From contig JAGLQQ010000048.1 in NCBI GenBank assembly GCA_023136735.1, positions 1 to 34,401 of the forward strand: 34,401 bases of DNA, read 5' to 3'. How positions within the stretch are numbered: position 1 is the stretch's first letter; every line of letters starts with the position of its first letter. A program made the position numbers and the translations under genes. Positions 24,197 through 32,083 of the stretch are shown here, one piece after another. The notes under the pieces are model-generated. The model ran no database searches. It was not told the DNA's origin and was given only the letters and a program-made list of their open reading frames with translations. This DNA comes from Candidatus Omnitrophota bacterium. GTDB lineage: Bacteria; Omnitrophota; Gorgyraeia; B26-G9.

Positions 24197-25300
24197 TTAT
24201 ATGAAAAACTCTGTCTTCCAGTCTAGTATCCACCCTGCTTTATTCACATCGGCATTTAAATTTTTTTCTATAACGCATTCAATCTTACACTTTTCCGTTC
24301 TTTTATCTAATACCGCTACGCTGCTAATAAGAAAGGTATGCGAAAATACTGCTGTTTTGCCATCAGCGACAATATTGCTCAGCTGGGCAATCTCGCTCGG
24401 TGACATTGAATAAACCTGGCTTAACTGCGCAACAATTGAATTTTCATTTGAAAAAGAGCAGTCATCAGAGTTAGCAATCACTTGATCTTCTCCGCTTCTA
24501 TAAAGAAGTATTTTCTTTACAACACTATCATTTAATCCCAAAGCATAAAATACCGGGGCCAAGGCAGTATTTATATTAACCCTGCCGGAGCCATGGACAG
24601 TTATATATGGTTTAATCCTGTCATAAACATTCTTATCCATGCCTTTGATATAATAAAGCTCTTCCAGATTCTCAAGAGGAAAATCCTTGCAATCGTATGA
24701 AAAACGCAGACTACGGTAATACTTGTCCTCAGCGCCGTTAGGCAAAGATGCATTATCGGCATCTCTCCAATCTATTATACAAGAAGCAATGCCTTCAGCC
24801 CTGTAGCTGTCAATCCCAGATGTATACTCGATCAAGCGGCTCAACTCATCAAGGCTTGCCGAATTAATATTCAGCCTGCTCATCACATCTGCCGCTCCGT
24901 AAATAATCCCCGGCTTATCAGCCTCTGAGTCCTTAAAATATAAATCTCCTGCTTTATATGAATAGCCCACCGTAAAGCTGCCGTCTAATACAGGTATCTG
25001 TGATAAAGCACCAACATTATTACTCCAGGTATCTTTTAAAAGAGCCACCGGGCTTTCTTCCCCAAAATTCCCGATTTGAGCTGCTGCCTGTTTAACTCCA
25101 GCTTCAGCAATACGGTAAAGCTTACTTCTGGTTTCCACTCTCAGGAGAAAATCAAGACGCTGTCTGACTCCCAAGCCTAAGTATAAAGCAAAAATAGTTA
25201 AAAGTCCAAGTGACCATAGAACCAGGATCAGAATACTTGCTCTATTGCTGCCTTTACACATAAGTGATTTTTTGCGCTTTGATGGTTTCATAATATTCAA
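24197..25300 (-). CDS. gspK: Minor pseudopilin GspK
   Basis: 367 residues, large for a pseudopilin as GspK is. After a basic leader, a hydrophobic helix (about 21-42, SILILVLWSLGLLTIF) lacks the Glu+5 of other pseudopilins, a known GspK trait. The T2SSK domains follow, with two helix-hairpin-helix-like segments (MSRLNINSASLDELSRLIEY; VNINTALAPVFYALGL) and CIIDWRDAD. GspK caps the pseudopilus tip with GspI and GspJ. Its start overlaps gspJ by 4 nt. Confidence 0.9.
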   Translation of the reverse strand: MNIMKPSKRKKSLMCKGSNRASILILVLWSLGLLTIFALYLGLGVRQRLDFLLRVETRSKLYRIAEAGVKQAAAQIGNFGEESPVALLKDTWSNNVGALSQIPVLDGSFTVGYSYKAGDLYFKDSEADKPGIIYGAADVMSRLNINSASLDELSRLIEYTSGIDSYRAEGIASCIIDWRDADNASLPNGAEDKYYRSLRFSYDCKDFPLENLEELYYIKGMDKNVYDRIKPYITVHGSGRVNINTALAPVFYALGLNDSVVKKILLYRSGEDQVIANSDDCSFSNENSIVAQLSQVYSMSPSEIAQLSNIVADGKTAVFSHTFLISSVAVLDKRTEKCKIECVIEKNLNADVNKAGWILDWKTEFFI

Positions 25301-25944
25301 CGCAATAAACCTCCTGTTGGGATATTAATCGTCTTGGTTCTTGTTTGGGTTGTTCTACCCATATCAATGGCCATAGTTATTCTAATTGCCTGAGGATAGT
25401 CACTTATTAACTCCTTCACATCAGGAGGCGGCCAGCTGTCAACCCAGAAAAACTGCTGTTTATCTTGACTAAAAAAATAATAGGCAAAATGTAATTCCTG
25501 GACATCACTTACCAGCAATCTAGGAATCGGACTTTTAAGTGAATTAAAAAACTTATAATCAATATAGTTTCTGTCTATTGTTTTTTCCTGCGCATTAAAT
25601 GAATATGTCACCTTGCCTATGCCTTTAGAAAATCCGCCCTCATCAACCGGCACATTCACCAGTGCCGGAAAACTAAACATGTTCTCATGCCCGAGAAACG
25701 GTATTTTTTTAAAATAAACACAGTTTCTCAATTCTATTTCTAATTTTTTAGTAAACAGATTAATATCTATCTGAGGTGTTTGCTGATTGACTTTCTGCCA
25801 TATTATAATCCCGTTAGAAAGCATTCCGTAAAGAGCAATAGAAAGCACACTTAGCATAATCGTTGCTAAAAGCAGTTCAATAAAAGTAAGTCCCTTATCA
25901 CTGATTCCACTGATTGACTTATGCTTACACTGATTATTTTTCAT
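25297..25944 (-). CDS. gspJ: Minor pseudopilin GspJ-like
   Basis: 215 residues with the cleavage site DKG|LTFIE, Glu+5 present, then the hydrophobic helix LLLATIMLSVLSIALYGML. The globular part contains RNCVYFKKIPF and VTYSFNAQEKTIDRN, like GspJ. It belongs to the tip complex with GspI and GspK. It lies 76 bp after gspI, with a heptamer repeat tract in that spacer, and overlaps gspK by ATGA. Confidence 0.85.
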   Translation of the reverse strand: MKNNQCKHKSISGISDKGLTFIELLLATIMLSVLSIALYGMLSNGIIIWQKVNQQTPQIDINLFTKKLEIELRNCVYFKKIPFLGHENMFSFPALVNVPVDEGGFSKGIGKVTYSFNAQEKTIDRNYIDYKFFNSLKSPIPRLLVSDVQELHFAYYFFSQDKQQFFWVDSWPPPDVKELISDYPQAIRITMAIDMGRTTQTRTKTINIPTGGLLR

Positions 25945-25975
25945 AACTAACTATTGGCTTATCACAGCTTTGTTT

Positions 25976-26003
25976 TTTGCGCAATACTCAATACGCAATA
26001 CTC
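25976..26003. repeat. Heptanucleotide-period tract
   Basis: Plus strand: AATACTC (25983-25989), AATACGC (25990-25996), AATACTC (25997-26003), preceded by a partial unit. It lies in the gspI-gspJ spacer. Confidence 0.65.
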
Positions 26004-26020
26004 GTTAGAAATTTCTATTA

Positions 26021-26521
26021 TTACGGCGTACTATTATCAAAATAGCGCTTTGCCATTGTCTGGGCCCTAAGCTTCATTATTTTGTTGCCCTGCTGCCAGC
26101 TTAAATCAAGGTTAACACGATAAAGCTCCTGTATAGGATCTACAAGCTGCATAGTCGATATCCAGACATATTCTTCCGCTCCAAGACTGATCACACCATT
26201 GGACTGCAACGGTAAAAATGCTCCGGCCGGTTCATTTAACCTGCTTTGTATTTGACATATTTTTTCCTCAAAAAACCATTGAGCATTCAAGCGATTATTA
26301 AAAACAGCAAGCGCATCTAAAGAAATCAGAAATGATTCAAAAATGACCACTACTCCCACGACAAGAACTACAGTCGCGACCATCACCTCAATTAAAGTAA
26401 ATCCGTTATTTTTTCGTTTACCTGAACAGCAAAAAGAAAACAGACGACAGGCGACAGACGACAGAATTTGACTTCTTTGTTTTCTGTTCTCTGTATTCTG
26501 TTTTCGGTTTTCTATATTCAT
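26021..26521 (-). CDS. gspI: Minor pseudopilin GspI-like with a repeat-built leader
   Basis: 166 residues. The mature part starts at NNG|FTLIEVMVATVVLVVGVVVIF, a perfect class III prepilin site, followed by a GspI-like globular domain. The 40-residue leader (MNIENRKQNTENRKQ...) is unusually long and is encoded by two heptamer tracts (26478-26512 and 26437-26464). No ATG, GTG or TTG codon closer to the cleavage site is in frame that I can find. The start follows the gspG stop by one base. Because 7 is not a multiple of 3, gain or loss of one unit would shift the frame ahead of the mature protein. Confidence 0.82.
   Translation of the reverse strand: MNIENRKQNTENRKQRSQILSSVACRLFSFCCSGKRKNNGFTLIEVMVATVVLVVGVVVIFESFLISLDALAVFNNRLNAQWFFEEKICQIQSRLNEPAGAFLPLQSNGVISLGAEEYVWISTMQLVDPIQELYRVNLDLSWQQGNKIMKLRAQTMAKRYFDNSTP
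26437..26464 (-). repeat. Heptamer tract 2 inside the gspI leader
   Basis: Minus strand units CTGTCGT, CTGTCGC, CTGTCGT, CTGTTTT: four contiguous 7-nt units translated in the leader. Confidence 0.75.
26478..26512 (-). repeat. Heptamer tract 1 inside the gspI leader
   Basis: Minus strand units GAAAACC, GAAAACA, GAATACA, GAGAACA, GAAAACA: five contiguous units beginning 9 bases after the start of the ATG. Confidence 0.8.
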
Positions 26522-26522
26522 A

Positions 26523-26927
26523 TTACTCCCAATTTACAACATCATCCTCACTTGGTTGGCCATCCTTACCCAGAGAAAACAGATCATAATCCTGAGGTCT
26601 ATGCTGTCCGGGGGATTTATAAACATAGGTCCTCCCCCAAGGGTCGACTGCATCTTTCTCAAGATATGGGCCGTTCCAATTAGGAGCAGACGATGGCTTA
26701 ACAAGTAATGCCTGCAGTCCTTCAGAGGATATCGGAAATTGTCCATTATCAAGCTCATAAAGTTTTAGAGCTGTTGCAATATTTGCGTTTATGTCCGCAT
26801 TAGCCGCTGCAATACGCGCCTGTTCTGATCGGCCGGCAAGACGCGGCAATACCATCGCGGCCAAAGCGCTTATAATAATCACTACCAGCATTAGTTCTAT
26901 CAAAGTAAATGCCTTTTTCGTTTTCAT
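26523..26927 (-). CDS. gspG: Major pseudopilin GspG
   Basis: 134 residues, typical GspG length. The cleavage site is KKA|FTLIELMLVVIII, with alanine instead of glycine at -1. The globular domain has the family pattern LKLYELDNGQFPISSEGLQALL, GPYLE, DPWGRTYVY and the calcium-loop region DYDLFSLGKDGQ. It forms the shaft of the pseudopilus. It begins the G-I-J-K pseudopilin series; GspH is absent. Confidence 0.95.
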   Translation of the reverse strand: MKTKKAFTLIELMLVVIIISALAAMVLPRLAGRSEQARIAAANADINANIATALKLYELDNGQFPISSEGLQALLVKPSSAPNWNGPYLEKDAVDPWGRTYVYKSPGQHRPQDYDLFSLGKDGQPSEDDVVNWE

Positions 26928-26953
26928 AACTTATCTCCTTTTTCCAATATTAT

Positions 26954-26981
26954 GTGTCGCGTATTGAGTATTACGCATTAG
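26954..26981. repeat. Heptanucleotide-period tract
   Basis: Plus strand: GTGTCGC, GTATTGA, GTATTAC, GCATTAG, in the spacer upstream of gspG. A further short ACGCAATACGC piece lies at 27010-27023 in the same spacer. Confidence 0.5.
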
Positions 26982-27032
26982 TTAATTATTTGGGCAGCAT
27001 AGGTTTTTCACGCAATACGCTATCCTAAATAC

Positions 27033-27890
27033 TTAATCCTGGGTTAAAATATGTTCTCTCCACTTTCCTTCCAATTGATCAATACTTCTTATCTGGGTCG
27101 GATAAGCAAATTGCAAAGCCTCGGTAATCGTTTTCCCATCACGCAATTGCCGGCTAAAAACAATAAAATCCTCTGCCCCGAATCTATTCATAAGAAAACT
27201 AACCAGAGAAAAAGCCTGCAAATAATATGTGTTTACCAGCTCATCTCCTCTTAATTGTAATATTAATCTATTTTTCCTATCCTCATATAAACCTGTTACC
27301 TTAACTTTGTTATCATTTTGCACACTCCTCACGTCTATCTGCATCATTGCATCTAGACTTAGAAGTCTTTTACTAATAGCTAATTTCTTTACCATATCCG
27401 TTCTTAGCACCCGGGCATTTTTTTCTCCCCACTGAGCTATCCCTTCATCCAGCCATAAAGGCACTTCTCCTTTAAACCCAACAAAATCCCGGAAGATAAG
27501 ATGTGTGATCTCATGCACAAGCAATCTGTCTAGGAAATCATGACCCCAAACATAACTCATTATGTACTTCTGGGTGTAATTAGCCATACCATGAGACCAG
27601 CTCTGCTGGTGACTTGCCAGAAGATAGGCATTATGATCCGGGTATATATAAATTTTAACGCGCTTATCCCACTTCCAGAAGTTTGAATAACGTACATATC
27701 CGAGTTCAACGGCCACAGTATCGTAATATTCTTCGGCCGCTACTGACACACTTTCAGCAAATTCTTGATTATCTGTATAAAAATAAACGATGAAATGCTC
27801 AGTTCGTATTTGTTCCCATTGAGATTGAGAGTAACTCAAAGAACCGAATAATAAAAAAATGGCTATTGTAAGGTAAATTATTATCTTCAA
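27033..27890 (-). CDS. Secreted peptidase-MA-like zinc metalloprotease
   Basis: 285 residues. A signal peptide spans 1 to about 21 (MKIIIYLTIAIFLLFGSLSYS). The zinc site is HEITH at 126-130, with the third ligand probably E149 in LWLDEGIAQW, the arrangement of gluzincin/peptidase-MA-like proteins. It is exported and probably acts in the periplasm or outside the cell. It lies between gspF and gspG, 2 bp after gspF and so co-transcribed, and may process or be a substrate of the secretion machine; that role is inferred. Confidence 0.8.
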   Translation of the reverse strand: MKIIIYLTIAIFLLFGSLSYSQSQWEQIRTEHFIVYFYTDNQEFAESVSVAAEEYYDTVAVELGYVRYSNFWKWDKRVKIYIYPDHNAYLLASHQQSWSHGMANYTQKYIMSYVWGHDFLDRLLVHEITHLIFRDFVGFKGEVPLWLDEGIAQWGEKNARVLRTDMVKKLAISKRLLSLDAMMQIDVRSVQNDNKVKVTGLYEDRKNRLILQLRGDELVNTYYLQAFSLVSFLMNRFGAEDFIVFSRQLRDGKTITEALQFAYPTQIRSIDQLEGKWREHILTQD

Positions 27891-27892
27891 TA

Positions 27893-29116
27893 TTATTGAA
27901 CTATCAAGTTTAATTGGAATACAGGTAAAAGCATCGAAACAATAATAAAACCGACAATAACGCCCATGAACAAAATCATTAAAGGTTCAAGCAAATTTGT
28001 CATTATCTTAATAGCCTCATCAGTCTCTTCCTCATAAGTAATGGCAAGTTCCTCCAAAGCCCCTTCGATTTTACCTGATTCTTCTCCAACGCTCACAAGA
28101 TTAACCATGAACTTTGGGAAAAGAGAGCATTTATCCAGGGTTGCTCCAAAAGTTTCGCCTTGCTCTATTGACTTATACCCTTTTTTCAACTCTTGTTTTA
28201 TAACTTCATTATCAAGCGTAGCAATACTTTTTTGTATAGCACTAAGAAGCTGGATACCGCTTTTAAGCAACAGATCCAAAGTTCTGCTGAACTGCGCAAG
28301 CTCTGCTTTTAAAAACAGCGCACCGAAAATAGGGCTGCGCAATTTAATATGACTTGCAATTAGTTTACCTGCCTTCGTCGCCATCATACGTTTAATCAGG
28401 ATAAATATTACAGCAATTCCTAGGACAAATACAGGCCAGACCCATTGTTGGGTCAAAAAATTACTGATACTGATAAGAATTTTTGTCGGTAATGGCAACT
28501 CCTGACCTAAGCGTGTAAAGATACTAAGCAGCCGGGGCATAACAAAAGTCAGCATAAATATTATTGTTCCTGTTCCGACTAATGCCATAAGGATAGGATA
28601 GGTCAGGGCAGTACGGATATCTGAAAAAATCTGTTCTTTTTTCTTTCTGTACTCAGCTATGCGCAGCAAAGCGACTTCCATAGTACCGCTCTCTTCACCG
28701 GCAGCAATTAAAGACACAAAAAGCACTGAAAACACCTCTGAATGAAAAGCCAAAGCCGAAGACAATGTTTTGCCGTCTTTTATTTGTACCCGCACACTAT
28801 TGAGGATTCTCTTCAATTTCTGATTAGGAGTTTGATTGGTAAGGATTATAAGTGCCTTTAATATAGGCACGCCGGATTTAAGCAATATAGATAACTGTCT
28901 GGCAAAAACTGTTATTTGTTTTTGTTTTATTCGCCCCGCGAAAAATCCTTGCTGTTTAAAATTATCATTGCTGCTGGAACCAGAAACTTCAACAAGTACA
29001 GGCAAATAGCCCATTTTACTGATCTTATCCACTGCTTCTTCTTTAGAACCTGCGGCAATTACGGAAGTAATTACCTTGTCCGGACCTTTTTTAGCTTTGT
29101 ATCTATAAAGTCCCAT
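27893..29116 (-). CDS. gspF: Type II secretion inner-membrane platform protein GspF
   Basis: 407 residues. The GspF head (LYRYKAKKGPDK, KEEAVDKISKMGYLP) is followed by two T2SSF domains (RQLSILLKSGVPIL and RTLDLLLKSGIQLL) and three membrane segments near 165-195, 220-240 and 375-400. It is the partner of the PilZ-bearing ATPase two genes upstream. AGGAAG precedes the ATG. The 141-bp spacer upstream holds the structured repeat that also occurs beside the other gspF gene. Confidence 0.95.
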   Translation of the reverse strand: MGLYRYKAKKGPDKVITSVIAAGSKEEAVDKISKMGYLPVLVEVSGSSSNDNFKQQGFFAGRIKQKQITVFARQLSILLKSGVPILKALIILTNQTPNQKLKRILNSVRVQIKDGKTLSSALAFHSEVFSVLFVSLIAAGEESGTMEVALLRIAEYRKKKEQIFSDIRTALTYPILMALVGTGTIIFMLTFVMPRLLSIFTRLGQELPLPTKILISISNFLTQQWVWPVFVLGIAVIFILIKRMMATKAGKLIASHIKLRSPIFGALFLKAELAQFSRTLDLLLKSGIQLLSAIQKSIATLDNEVIKQELKKGYKSIEQGETFGATLDKCSLFPKFMVNLVSVGEESGKIEGALEELAITYEEETDEAIKIMTNLLEPLMILFMGVIVGFIIVSMLLPVFQLNLIVQ

Positions 29117-29132
29117 ATTTTATCTTCCTTAT

Positions 29133-29257
29133 TTTTAGTTCTTTCTTATTTAAGTTTAACGAAAGAACCTAATTATGGGGCATTCTTAATTTATTCTAAT
29201 AACTTGCAAATCATTAAGTTATAGCAAACTATTTAACTTAATTAAGAATGGCTCATT
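29133..29257 (-). repeat. Structured hairpin repeat, copy 2
   Basis: Homologous to 251-397. The inner stem ATAACTT (29199-29205) with AAGTTAT (29216-29222) and its GCAAATCATT loop are the same as in copy 1. The outer stem CATTCTTAAT (29181-29190) with ATTAAGAATG (29241-29250) is a perfect 10 bp. An adjoining hairpin pairs TTAGTTCTTTC with GAAAGAACCTAA. It starts right after the stop of the upstream GspF-N/PilZ gene and lies in the gspF leader. Confidence 0.6.
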
Positions 29258-29743
29258 TTATTGACTAGTCTTGTTCAAAAATTCATTTAAGCGATTTTGC
29301 TCCGAATGGGTCAGATCCAGAAAACAAACAGCAATCGTGCAATTTTTTTCCTGCTCATTCAAATCACAGCGAATAACTCTTGAAAGACATTGGATATCTT
29401 CGTCAGTTTCCGATAACTCCAACATCAGATCAATGGTTATTCCGAGTTGCAATGACCTATCTGTTTTAAAAAGTATACCTCCGGCACTGATATTAATAGT
29501 CTTACCCTGAATATCAAACTCACTTTCATGCCCTAGTTTAAACCGGTTAAACCATAAAGGCAACTGCATGTCAAAGCGGGCATATATACGCAGATCCAGC
29601 ATATTAAGTTTCTCCAAGCCCTTAGGAATATACCCTAGATCATTGATCTTTTCAAGCGCTTCTTGCGCGGTATTAGCATAAACCACCGCCTCAATCGGCT
29701 TTCCATTTATCTGTCTTTTTGCAAAATATTTATATGCCTGCAT
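29258..29743 (-). CDS. GspF-head/PilZ fusion protein
   Basis: 161 residues. Residues 1-45 (YKYFAKRQINGKPIEAVVYA, then AQEALEKINDLGYIP) match the N-terminal head of the two GspF proteins in this window. Residues 50-161 form a PilZ domain with both cyclic-di-GMP motifs, RIYAR (52-56) and NISAGG (84-89). There are no membrane segments. This suggests a soluble adaptor that could use the GspF head to dock and PilZ to sense cyclic-di-GMP; that is inference. Its PilZ part closely resembles the one on the C-terminus of the ATPase 17 bp upstream, so one probably arose by duplication. Confidence 0.82.
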   Translation of the reverse strand: MQAYKYFAKRQINGKPIEAVVYANTAQEALEKINDLGYIPKGLEKLNMLDLRIYARFDMQLPLWFNRFKLGHESEFDIQGKTINISAGGILFKTDRSLQLGITIDLMLELSETDEDIQCLSRVIRCDLNEQEKNCTIAVCFLDLTHSEQNRLNEFLNKTSQ

Positions 29744-29760
29744 AGATTTTATCCTGCAAT

Positions 29761-31983
29761 TTATTGATTTATATACCGACTAAGACGTCTGCGTTCAGAA
29801 TTGGGCAGATCAAGAAAACATATAGCAATTTCATAATCCTTATTAGCTACTAACTCCTGACAGCGGATAATTTTTGACAGACACTCAATATTTATTGGAT
29901 CATCAGGCAGTTCCAGTTTCATTTCAATGATTTTGCCGGGAGCAAAATATTCTGTAATATTAAAAAGCAAACCGCCGGCACTTATATTTTTTGTAACCAT
30001 TACCATTTCCGGCTCAAAATTAACTTCAGAATTGCCTTTAGCCGCCTTAAATATTTTAAAGCGAATGTAAACACGGTCATCTTTGCGTCCGTAAATGCGT
30101 CTGTCCGAAGGCATTGCAACTCTTTGTTTTTGAAGAACATCGTTTTTCGGTTCATCAGCAGCAAACCTCGTATCCGGAGCACTTTCCTTTGACACCGCTA
30201 GCGCTTTTTCTAATGTAGTTTTTTCTTCCTTAGGCATTTGCTCTGGCATTAATTCATCTGACTGCGTAACCCTGATTATCTCATCAGGAGTAGTGACCCC
30301 GGCTATCACCTTAAGCCATCCGCTTTGACGCAATGTTCTCATCCCATTTACAACAGCGCATTTTTTTATCTGATCACTCGTTGCTTTTTGTGAAGTAAGC
30401 TCTTTAATCGGCTCATTGACGATAAGTATCTCATGAATTGCCGTCCGGCCGTAGAATCCGGTAAAATTACATGCTTGACATCCAGCACTTCGATAAATTT
30501 TTATCAAGCTTTGGTCATCAAATTCAAGCTCTCTGGCAATCAGCTCTTTTATCCCCGCGATTGGATCATCATCCTCTTTCTTGCAATGAGGACAATTCAC
30601 TCTTATTAATCTCTGAGCAATAAAAGCATCAACGCTTGATGCCACAAGATACGGCTCAAGGCCTATGTCTACAAGCCGGGTGATACCGCTGGCAGCATCA
30701 TTAGTATGTAATGTCGAAAAAACAAGATGCCCTGTTAAAGCTACCCGTATCGCGATTTCTGCTGTTTCTAGATCTCTAACTTCTCCGACCATCATAACAT
30801 CAGGATCGTGGCGCAACATACTACGCAAGCCCTTAGCAAAATCAAGTCCGATCTCAGAGGCAATTTGTATCTGAGTAATACCCTCAAGCTCATATTCTAT
30901 TGGATCCTCAATAGTAATAATTTTACGCTCATTCGTATTTATGGTAGAAAGGCATGCATAAAGAGTAGTTGTCTTACCGCTTCCAGTCGGTCCAGTCACA
31001 AATATTATGCCATGCGGTTTACTGATAAGCTCCTTAAAAAAAGTCAACTCCTTCTCATCAAGTCCCAGTTTTTCCAGATCAAAGAGCATAACTGCGGGCA
31101 AAATTCTAATAACAACACTCTCTCCATGCGGTGTTGGTATAAAAGAAACTCTTAAGTCAAGTTTTTGATCCCCTACTTTAACAATAGCTCGACCGTCTTG
31201 GGGAACCCGATGCTCAACAATATTCAAGTTTGACATCAGCTTAATTCTAGATAGAATCGGAATAAAGAAATTCCTTATTTCCGGAGTAACATTAGCATCA
31301 TACAATATGCCATCGATTCGGTAACGCAGCCTTAGTTTATTACGATATGGCTCTATATGTATATCTGTGGCTCTTTTCCTGTAAGCCTCCAGAATTATCT
31401 GGTTAACCAGTTGAATAACTGATACAGTATCTACTGCTTCCTCCAGATCATCAACATGCTCATCAGCCTTGATCTTTGCCTCAACATTCTCGTAGGTTTT
31501 CTGCGATATTATTTTTTCCACCATCTCAGCCGCAACCCCGTAATACTGTTTGAGCATCTCCACAATATCATGTTCGCAGCTCAGAACGACTTTAATGTTA
31601 AAACCTAAATGTGACCTAATTTCATCCTGAATTTTGACATCAAGCGGATAGGCAACAGCAATGGTAAGATTTCGGTTTTCAAGAGTTATCGGTAGAAAAG
31701 CATAATATGATGCGATTTTAACGGGAACTTTATCGATTAAAGCCTTTTCTATAGAAACACCCTTTAAATCAAGATAAGCACTTCGGAATTCTTTAGTAAT
31801 AATTTCAAGAATTTCCTTTTCATTGAGTTTGTGAATATTGCATATAATAGGAATAGGCGAAACTTGTTTTTTTGCGGCTTGGGAAAAACAGTTTTTAATA
31901 CTGTTTTCGTCCAAGTTTTTCTTGTTTTTTAAAAGCTGAACAACCCGCGCATCGGTTTTTTTATCCATAAAAATTTTTTCCAT
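29761..31983 (-). CDS. gspE: GspE-type secretion ATPase with C-terminal PilZ domain
   Basis: 740 residues, about 170 longer than the other two GspE/PilB proteins here. The N-terminal domain is a weak MshEN match. The ATPase core has Walker A GPTGSGKT (331-338), an IITIEDPIEYE Asp box, Walker B DVMMVGEVRD and a CPHC...CQAC zinc motif. After a linker (about 585-625) comes a PilZ domain, 627-740, with RxxxR (R633-R637) and NxSxxG (N666, S668, G671), the cyclic-di-GMP binding residues. The ATPase drives pseudopilus assembly, and the fusion suggests direct second-messenger control. It is the first gene of the secretion operon behind a good promoter. Confidence 0.92.
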   Translation of the reverse strand: MEKIFMDKKTDARVVQLLKNKKNLDENSIKNCFSQAAKKQVSPIPIICNIHKLNEKEILEIITKEFRSAYLDLKGVSIEKALIDKVPVKIASYYAFLPITLENRNLTIAVAYPLDVKIQDEIRSHLGFNIKVVLSCEHDIVEMLKQYYGVAAEMVEKIISQKTYENVEAKIKADEHVDDLEEAVDTVSVIQLVNQIILEAYRKRATDIHIEPYRNKLRLRYRIDGILYDANVTPEIRNFFIPILSRIKLMSNLNIVEHRVPQDGRAIVKVGDQKLDLRVSFIPTPHGESVVIRILPAVMLFDLEKLGLDEKELTFFKELISKPHGIIFVTGPTGSGKTTTLYACLSTINTNERKIITIEDPIEYELEGITQIQIASEIGLDFAKGLRSMLRHDPDVMMVGEVRDLETAEIAIRVALTGHLVFSTLHTNDAASGITRLVDIGLEPYLVASSVDAFIAQRLIRVNCPHCKKEDDDPIAGIKELIARELEFDDQSLIKIYRSAGCQACNFTGFYGRTAIHEILIVNEPIKELTSQKATSDQIKKCAVVNGMRTLRQSGWLKVIAGVTTPDEIIRVTQSDELMPEQMPKEEKTTLEKALAVSKESAPDTRFAADEPKNDVLQKQRVAMPSDRRIYGRKDDRVYIRFKIFKAAKGNSEVNFEPEMVMVTKNISAGGLLFNITEYFAPGKIIEMKLELPDDPINIECLSKIIRCQELVANKDYEIAICFLDLPNSERRRLSRYINQ

Positions 31984-32015
31984 TAACCTGTTAACTTGTG
32001 CATTCCATCTAATTT

Positions 32016-32044
32016 ATTATTGCATTGTTGCAATTTTTTGTCAA
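32016..32044 (-). promoter_or_regulatory. Sigma70-type promoter of the secretion operon
   Basis: Minus strand -35 TTGACA (32039-32044), 17-bp spacer, -10 AATAAT (32016-32021). The spacer holds an inverted repeat TTGCA-ACAA-TGCAA that could be a regulator site. The start codon is about 30 nt downstream. Confidence 0.65.
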
Positions 32045-32054
32045 TGAATCAAGC

Positions 32055-32082
32055 TTCTAATCCCTAGTCCCCCACTCCCTGC
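32055..32082. repeat. Heptanucleotide-period tract
   Basis: Plus strand: TTCTAAT, CCCTAGT, CCCCCAC, TCCCTGC, ending one base before the atpD stop codon. Confidence 0.5.
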
Positions 32083-32083
32083 T

